A DNA stretch of 64,000 bases from Bactrocera neohumeralis. Its lineage: Eukaryota > Arthropoda > Insecta > Diptera > Tephritidae. Below, in pieces: positions 57,711 to 64,000 of this stretch. The stretch is from positions 45,530,574-45,594,573 of the forward strand of contig NC_065921.1 in NCBI RefSeq assembly GCF_024586455.1, in the 5' to 3' direction. How positions within the stretch are numbered: position 1 is the stretch's first letter; the number at the start of each line of letters is the position of its first letter. The position numbers and the translations under genes were made by a program. A model generated the notes under the pieces. The model did not search any database and was not told where the DNA came from. It saw only the letters and a list, made by a program, of their open reading frames with translations.

Positions 57711-58845
57711 TACTAAGGACAGGTACCCGTATATGAAAGAGCATTATTGTGGTTGCGTAGGTAAAAAGTATATTTCAAATCATAAGTACTTTTTCATCTT
57801 TGTAAGAATCACACGTCCTATTAACATGTCACTTACTAAAAAACTAATCATAAGAGTAAAGTCAGCCGGATGTTCGAAAATCCTGATATTAGGCCGATAT
57901 GTGCGGTACAAATTCACTCGGAAGTACGATTATGTTTATATTAGGTATAGGGGGGCAAATGGAATTATTGGTCCGTTTCAACCCATTTCAAACATACAGA
58001 CAAACCATTGTCAGAGAAGTACTGTTCCTGGATTTCAATTATAAATATAAATATTCCGTATCTAGGGTCTTGAACATTTTTAGTTGGATTTGAATACATA
58101 CATCAAGGACACTATTTGTGCAAAGTTTTATCTCTTTATACTAATTTCTTCTTGATTTGTGTACTGGAAACTGAACGAATCAAGTGGATTTTAAAATTGT
58201 CTGTATGGAAAGTAGGCGTGGATATTGTCCGATTACGCTCATTTTCACATGTAACATAGGAATATAAAAAGAATGTCACATACCAAGGTTTGTCGAAATC
58301 GGTCAGTCAAGTCCCAAGATATGGGATTTTCCAAAAAGCGGGCGATGTCACACTCATCGTAAAAATTTTACTACAACCCCTATATATATCAAATAATTCC
58401 AGCGGCAAATTCTTATATTTCTGGTGCATTTAATTATTGATTTGTCGCGCTTTTAGTAGTTTTGAACAGTACCGTTATATGGGAAGTGAGTAAGGTTTTC
58501 ATTCGATTTCATCAATTTTCACACTACCGGTAGGAGGTCTTGTAATATTTGGTTGTTGTAGCTTGAGTGCTTTAGGAGATATTTGGCTTACCACTGAATA
58601 TGAACGGAATTGGTTTCGATTCTCTGGTTAATTAAGAGAGAACCTTGAAGATAACAGCTATAAATTTAGGGGCTAAGCGAGAGAAATACGAGTAGCATAT
58701 GCACCAAAAACAGTTTCATATTTAAATGATATGCAAGCGCTCTCTATATCGATGGTCCATAATGTTGAGTTATGAAATATTTTTAAGAATTGAATGAAAC
58801 GATTGTGAAACAGAAGAATATTATTTCACTTACGTATATTTAGGA
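57711..58845. repeat. Palindrome spacer filled with family T1 repeat
   Basis: This non-duplicated centre of about 1.1 kb holds a T1-type repeat at about 57835-58640 (AGTCAGCCGGATGTTCGAAA, AGTAGGCGTGGATATTG, TTGTCGCGCTTTTAGTAG). No coding frame with recognisable content. Confidence 0.6.
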
Positions 58846-59080
58846 CAGTCTTCGAATTTTGTCACATTTAGCAGTGTTGAAATTTGGGTTCCTCCTTTAT
58901 GAACGAGTTCAGTTTTCGACAAACAGAAAAAAATTCTTTAAAAAGTCATTCCTCTTTCACCTGTTTTTCAATAATCACTCCCATTAGATTAACTTTCATT
59001 CTACCACAGATATTTTCAACCCGACTACGTACCTGATAAATACCCCTTCGGCATTCTAAAGAAAGCCTCTCCTCAATTCT

Positions 59081-59118
59081 CTACCTGCCTCCTTGTCCTC
59101 CCCACAATTCTCTACCTG
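59081..59118 (+). promoter_or_regulatory. Two CAGGTAG heptamers (Zelda/TAGteam type), right gene
   Basis: CTACCTG (reverse complement of CAGGTAG) occurs at 59081-59087 and 59112-59118, each within CAATTCTCTACCTGC, a 15-bp direct repeat spaced 31 bp. A third, weaker CAGGTAC is at 59030-59036. Confidence 0.6.
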
Positions 59119-59133
59119 CTTGACTTCTGAAGG

Positions 59134-59140
59134 TATAAAT
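59134..59140 (+). promoter_or_regulatory. TATA box, right gene
   Basis: TATAAAT, 30 bases before the TCAGTT initiator. Confidence 0.75.
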
Positions 59141-59163
59141 TCGGCGTAGATGGCAACCTAAGC

Positions 59164-59169
59164 TCAGTT
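59164..59169 (+). promoter_or_regulatory. Initiator, right gene
   Basis: TCAGTT with the predicted start at the A, 59166; the ATG follows 113 bases later. Confidence 0.7.
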
Positions 59170-59278
59170 ACAGGTTAGAAGTTGAACGCTCAAGTAGCTA
59201 AACGGGAAGCTAAAGCAAAAAAGCAGCCAAGTAATTTTTTCACGAAGTCTAATAATATATAAAATTTAGTTATCGAAA

Positions 59279-59506
59279 ATGTTGAGAATTAGGATAGAAA
59301 GTAATATCTGTACCAGCTCCCCACATCAACGACCAATTCGGAACTCCTTCAATTTTCAAATATACTCTGACCAAATGCGGGAAGCAGAGAATCGAAAGAA
59401 CCAAGAGAAGAAACCATCAACAGCGACGCCTAGAAAAGTAAGAAGGGACGTCAAAAATCTAATACATGGCATTCGAAAGGAAAGCGAAAGGACACTTAGG
59501 TTTTAG
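59279..59506 (+). CDS. Small basic intronless gene, right palindrome copy; candidate Y-linked male determiner (MoY-like)
   Basis: This copy has the same 75-codon frame as at 57078-57305, identical at every base by eye, on the opposite strand. Transcription of the two copies would diverge from the palindrome centre. The 5' UTR (59166-59278) differs from the left copy at three positions and the 3' UTR at a few more, so identity is concentrated in the coding part. The C-terminal half carries basic clusters (KPSTATPRKVRRDVKN) suited to nucleic-acid or nuclear interaction, but no known domain is visible. Two genuine genes or one gene with a conversion-maintained duplicate are both possible. A transposon-borne gene in a foldback element is the main alternative, but no transposase and no dispersed third copy is in this window. 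Confidence 0.75.
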   Translation: MLRIRIESNICTSSPHQRPIRNSFNFQIYSDQMREAENRKNQEKKPSTATPRKVRRDVKNLIHGIRKESERTLRF

Positions 59507-59568
59507 CATAGACATACACACATATATCACAAGATTTGTATTAAGTTATTTTTAATATCAACTATAAA

Positions 59569-59574
59569 AATAAA
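59569..59574 (+). terminator. Polyadenylation signal, right gene
   Basis: AATAAA 63 bases after the stop codon; a second AATAAA lies at 59615-59620. Confidence 0.6.
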
Positions 59575-59681
59575 TATGACTTGTAATCTAACTTTATTAA
59601 TTTTTTTTGGAAGAAATAAAATAAATCTAGATTAAATATTATATCCATATATTAAGTAATATAAATAAGTGCTTATTTGGT

Positions 59682-60062
59682 TTTAGGAAATTTCTTTCTT
59701 TCATACAGATATTAAGTCAGAACAGATTTTTATAAATCCTTCTTACGACAGCGTGAAAGTGGTAAAATCGGATATAGCCACTTCCACTTCCAAAGAACTT
59801 GTTTTAGCTTCTAAAAGTGTAATATAAATTTAATGTAATGAAGTTTGTCGACGATCTTTTAATTAAACTGAGTTTGTTTAGAAATGAATCTGTGAAACTG
59901 AAATCTCTTAAACAAAGTTTCGATTTTCAAAAGTGTTTGTGCTCAGTAAATTGAATTAGTGCATTTCGATTAAAACTTTGAAAATAAGTGTGAAACTTTA
60001 TACCTAAACAGAGATTCCAAATCATTCTAAATTTAGCTAGCAAAATTAGTTATACAAATCAA
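59682..60062. other. Flank and leader-like sequence
   Basis: The first part resembles a T1 repeat. The second (59930-60062) is AT-rich, leader-like sequence before the ATG at 60063, including a TCAGTA near 59943. Confidence 0.4.
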
Positions 60063-60360
60063 ATGTCTTCCTCAGAAGTTGAAGTTGATATCAACGTAGT
60101 GTACAGTCCCGAATCTAGTCCCGTCGGTGGTAGTAATGGCAGCGACACTCCGATACGCTCGGCTTCTCCGACACACTCCAACGGAAGAACGACACCTTCA
60201 ACGCCACCACAGCCGCCGGTACACCTAATTTTCGCAGTCCGATCGCTACTGCTTTGTCTGCTGTACCGCCGACCGTTCTACACCTGCAACATCACCTTAG
60301 CAGTTTAACAATCTCGGTCGCCTTTATGGTTATATGGCAGTTATACCTACAGCGAACTAA
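60063..60360 (+). pseudogene. Possible N-terminal fragment of a host regulatory gene, frameshifted
   Basis: From ATG 60063 the product begins MSSSEVEVDINVVYSPESSP and is rich in Ser, Pro, Thr and Gly (GSNGSDTPIRSASPTHSNG), like the disordered N-terminus of a fly transcription factor. After about residue 45 the sensible reading moves to another frame, GTPNFRSPIATALSAVPPTV followed by LHLQHHLSSL, so there is a frameshift near 60200-60210. No DNA-binding domain follows before the R1 LINE. It could instead be the ORF1 start of that LINE. Not assigned to a gene. Confidence 0.35.
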
Positions 60361-60648
60361 ATAGCTATAGCTGCCTCATTCAGCCGAACATAGTGGTAAC
60401 GATGATGTGACAATACCTTTGTATTATTATGATATTTTAGTTGATTGCTATCAGCAATTGCATGCATTTGCGGTGGTATATTCACTTATACGTACCTGAC
60501 ATCAAGGTCTTCTACTTGTCACGTTTCGAATTTTGTGGTCGATAGCATTTAAATACCCAACGTTCTTATCGCTTATTGTTATTAACACCGAGTCAAAATT
60601 GCACTTTAGGAGATTTCAGCTATTTTTTAATTATATTCTTTATTAAAA

Positions 60649-61010
60649 ATGAGGAAGATAAGGTGTTTATGCGACATCTGGTCTTGCGATATTTTGTTAC
60701 GCCGCACATATCATCCTCGCAGCACTCGTCGCACAAAACCCACACACAACATACCAAAAGGTCACACAACCCTCTGTCGTCTCGAAGAATACTCATCCAT
60801 TACCCGATGTTTTAGGTGTTTCCAACTGGGTCGTATTGCACACAAATGTGTCAGTCAGACTGACCGGTCCGCCCTCTGTACACGATGCGGAGTTGCAGGG
60901 CACGTAGCAAAGGTATGCGAAAATGCCCCGAGCTGTATGCTTTGCAAAGGAGAGCAAAGTAAGTATGACCTGCCCGAAGCACGTACAAATGATCAAAACA
61001 ATGAAAAAAT
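60649..61010 (+). pseudogene. R1-type LINE ORF1, C-terminal zinc-knuckle region
   Basis: This frame contains three Cys/His knuckles in the order usual for R1-clade ORF1: CFRCFQLGRIAHKC, then CTRCGVAGHVAKVC, then CENAPSCMLC. The first knuckle keeps its zinc ligands although a neighbouring Gly-His step is altered to Gly-Arg. The upstream gag domain is degraded. The frame runs directly into the ORF2 start, which may reflect loss of the ORF1 stop. Confidence 0.7.
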
Positions 61011-61011
61011 T

Positions 61012-63855
61012 AGGTTATTACAGCTAAACCTTAATCACTGCGCTGCAGCACAAGATCTGCTAAAACAAACAAATCAAGAAGAGAACATAGATGTCGCCTT
61101 ACTAAGCGAGCCGTATAGACCGCGTTCGTAAAGCACTTGGAATAAAGGTAGAAGTGACAAGGCAGGAATATGGGCCTGCAAAGGTAAAGCCTTCTAATCC
61201 CGCTCCAAAGAAGTCCATAAGGGCTTTACATTGGCGAAGGTACAAGGTATATATTTTGTAAGCGGCTATGTTCGTCCTAGCGCAACAATTGGAGAATTTG
61301 AAGATTTTCTCCTGGAGCTGTCTCTAGAGACCAGAAACAAGTCGCCAATAATAATAGCGGGTGATTTTAATGCATGGTCTACTGCTTGGGGTAGCAGAAT
61401 TACAAATTAACGTGGTCGCCTTATTCTAGATTTTAGAGTCAAACAAACCTTACGCTTCTAAACAGTGGCACACAAAATACCTTTCAAAAGGGAAATGAAG
61501 GTTCTATAATAGACCTAATGTTTGTCAATGACACGCTAAGCAGACATATTAAGTGGAAGGTATCAGATATTTGCACAAATAGCAATCATATGGCTATAAT
61601 CGCTGTAGTTTCGTTCTCCCAAGAAAGGGAATGGTTTCGGAGAAATACCTCTCGAAACGGAATTTGATACTGACGACTTTGAGAGCATCTGGAGTGCGGC
61701 AAAGGCACTAGACGAAGACGCCACCCACTTAGTATCCTCTGTGCGGAAGGAACTAGTTGCAGCATGCGATGCAACTATGCGCAGGATGAGATACAATAGC
61801 AATCGAATGCCGGTATACTGGAGGAGCGACGAAATTGCCAAGCTGAGGAAGCTCTGTCACTCAGATAGACGTCGCGTACAGCGAACCCAGGGAGGGGAAA
61901 ACGAAATCCATCTCAGAGGAGCATTTAAATGCCAAAAAAAGCTCCTGAAGTCAGCCATTATTCGTAGTAAGAGATCCTGTTTCGGAAAGCTATGTGAAGA
62001 AGCGAACAAAGACCACTGGGGATGGGCATACAAAATTTGTATGTCGAAATTCAAAAATAAGTCGCAGCAACCTAAGAACGCATCATTTATAAAAAATGTT
62101 ATCGAAGCGTTATTCCCGACACATGCCTCCATTTCCCATATTAAACGAAACGAAGCTACGGAGCCACCCATATTAGTCACAGAAGACGAACTATTGGTTA
62201 TTGCGAAAAAAATAAAAAACTCTAAAGCGCCTGGAATAGATGGTATACCAAATAGAGCCCTTAAAGAAGCCATAACTCTTAGGCCCAGTTTATTTGTTAA
62301 CTTGTACAATGCGTGTATATTAGAAGAGGTGTTCCCCGATCCGTGGAAGATACAGCGCCTGGTTCTACTCCCAAAGCCAAAAAAGCCGCCAAAAGAACCT
62401 TCATCATATCGACCTCTTTGCATGCTCGACACAATTGGGAAAGTGTACGAAAGCATTGTAAGAAACTGCTTGGAACCAGCAATCCAAAAAACCGGCGGAT
62501 TATCAGAGAGCTTCATAAAAAAGAGATCCACTATGGACGCACTTCGAGAAGTCTTCGATATTGCGAAATGTGCAGTAAGTGGCAAAAGATGGAAAGGTGG
62601 CACTAAAAAGTATTGCGCGCTGATTACCCTGGATATCAAGAATGCGTGATTTTTGATACGGACGAAGGCACCAAGAGCTACTCTATCTCGAGTGGAGTAC
62701 CCCAAGGCTCAGTATTAGGCCCACTATTATGGAACCTTATGTATTACGGGGTGCTAAGAAGACATCAACCAACAAACGTGAAACTAGTAGCTTATGCGGA
62801 TCATCTCATGGTGGTAGCAGTCGCCAAGCAATTAGCCGACCTGAGAAATAAATGTAATGAGTTCTTAAATAGTCTACGCCAATGGTTCTCTTCTATGAGT
62901 CTGAAACTGGAGGAAGAAAAAACAGAAGTTTTACTCATAAGCACTAGGAAGATAGAAGAACGAATAGAGCTCACCATAAGGGAATGCAAGATTACTTCGC
63001 AGCCGCAATTGATGTATCTGGGAGTAATATTAGATTTCAAATTAAAATTTTAAGAACATTGGAGTATTCTTCCGCCAAGGCAAACAAAATTTATAATGAT
63101 CTATCGAGAATGATGACCAATAGAGGCTGTGTGTGTTCCAGTCGGCGATTCTTAATAGCGAAAGCAATGAGTTCCGTAATACTGTATGCGGCACCGGTAT
63201 GGATTCAGGCAATGGATATAAAAGCGTATGCTAAACAAATAATTGCAGTGCATAGGCTTTCTGCAATTCGGATAATAAGTGATTTCCGGACTATATCAAC
63301 CGACGCTGCTGAAGTATTAGCCAGCATGCCTCCCATTGACACCCAGAGAGATGAACTCGAGCGTTTATATCAGTTATTAACGCCTAAAACAGTATCGACA
63401 AGGACAGAGGAGAGAAACAAGAGTACTAAAATGTGGCAAGAGCGGTGGAAATCCTCATCCAAAGGGCGCTGGACCCATCGACTTATACCGGACATCCACT
63501 CGACGACATGGGGACTTATATTTCCATCTGACCCAAATACTTAGTGGACATGGATGCTTTAGAAGCTACCTTTTCAGATTCCACAATGACATTAGTCCGA
63601 ACTGTCCGACGTGTACAGAGTATATAGAAGACTCTGAACATGTATTATTCTATTGCCCTCGATTTTCGAATAGAAGGGAAAAGCTAAAAACCACTCTCGG
63701 TGGTAGTTTTACGGTCGATAATTTAACGACACTCATGTGTCAGTCGACTGATAAATGGAAAGCTGTCAGCGAAGCGTCAGTGTTCATAAGGACCAAACTG
63801 AGATCTTTTCAACAGACTAGGCGTCCATCAGTCCATACAATAGAGGAGACTTAAA
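61012..63855 (+). pseudogene. R1-type LINE ORF2: endonuclease, RT, C-terminal domain (broken)
   Basis: The endonuclease begins IRLLQLNLNHCAAAQDLLKQ, with DVALLSEPYR. It continues in shifted frames with IIIAGDFNAWSTAWGSRITN (near 61350) and SIIDLMFVND (near 61505). RT at 61741-62649 has NSKAPGIDGIPNRALKEAI, SSYRPLCMLDTIGKVYE and ALITLDIKNA. There it jumps to YQECVIFDTDEGTKSYS, so a piece of the palm is deleted. SSGVPQGSVLGPLLWNLMY follows, but the catalytic box reads AYADHLMVV, with His for the second Asp. The thumb, KGRWTHRLIPD and a final C-x2-C-x-H-x4-C block (CPTCTEYIEDSEHVLFYC) complete the order. Deletion, frameshifts and the D-to-H change make it dead. Confidence 0.83.
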
Positions 63856-64000
63856 TGTCTTGTTCCTCCCACGAAGTAATACCTAGCCGGTGGTTCCGTG
63901 GGAGAATCCTGAGTTGGGAGTAGGTTAGGTTTAGCGGATTAAAGTTCCACACTTCGGCTTTCGATGCCCTACTATAAAAAAAAACACAACACAATGTAAC

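Larger units (their letters stand above)
58846..59681 (+). repeat. Right arm of the palindrome
   Basis: Inverted counterpart of 56899-57710. Compared with the left arm it has a short extra segment near 59024-59050 (ACTACGTACCTGATAAATAC) and scattered substitutions outside the gene. Confidence 0.9.
60640..63984 (+). mobile_element. R1-type LINE with A tail
   Basis: It contains ORF1 zinc knuckles, then ORF2 endonuclease, RT and C-terminal domain, a short 3' UTR and a run of nine A at 63976-63984. The 5' limit is uncertain. Confidence 0.8.

Noticed and set aside
56899..59681. Reading the palindrome as a foldback or long-TIR DNA transposon
   Set aside because: Kept as an alternative but not preferred: no transposase, no clear TSD, a complete promoter in each arm, and coding identity higher than that of the flanks.

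Overview
The window reads as repeat-choked, AT-rich chromatin of a higher dipteran, most likely a tephritid fruit fly. The grounds are the mix of arthropod transposable-element clades (LOA, R1, I, Jockey and RTE LINEs; errantivirus-like and copia-like LTR elements; Helitron, piggyBac, Harbinger, several mariner/Tc1 groups) and non-coding dispersed repeats of a type common in fly genomes. Almost everything coding is a broken transposon gene. No ordinary multi-exon host gene can be followed. The species and chromosome are inferences.

Layout. 1-4.8 kb: a terminal-inverted-repeat (TIR) element in a LINE ORF1, the end of an errantivirus-like env with part of its LTR, a Helitron Rep fragment and a copia-type gag. 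5.08-10.04 kb: a nearly complete LOA-type LINE (minus) bounded by a 14-bp target-site duplication. 10.9-13.7 kb: a piggyBac element. 14.35-14.55 kb: a truncated immunoglobulin-domain exon. 15.3-17.1 kb: non-coding repeats and a pogo/Tigger-like MITE. 17.3-20.9 and 29.1-31.25 kb: two I-type LINEs, both lacking the RT catalytic core. 22.5-24.57 kb: a decayed Helitron. 31.9-35.1 kb: a mariner MITE, a Tc1/mariner element with perfect 27-bp TIRs, an R1 remnant and a mariner fragment. 37.7-38.6 kb: Harbinger transposase and a convergent Myb-like gene. 38.95-43.85 kb: a Jockey LINE joined to an internally deleted errantivirus-like element. 46.16-49.43 and 50.58-53.86 kb: two similar RTE LINEs, the second nested inside a mariner. 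54.6-55.3 kb: another mariner. 60.0-64 kb: a possible host-gene fragment and an R1 LINE.

The exception is 56.9-59.7 kb. Two arms of about 0.8 kb face each other across a spacer of about 1.1 kb. Each carries the same intact, intronless 75-codon gene with a TATA box, a TCAGTT initiator at the correct spacing, upstream CAGGTAG heptamers (the Zelda/TAGteam site of early zygotic genes) and AATAAA signals. The coding sequences are identical over all 228 bases, whereas the UTRs and flanks differ. This looks like a functional early-embryonic gene kept as a palindromic pair. A small, intronless, novel basic protein in a palindrome within a Y-like transposon graveyard fits a Y-linked male-determining gene of the MoY type. 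That identity is a hypothesis from context; no sequence comparison was possible.
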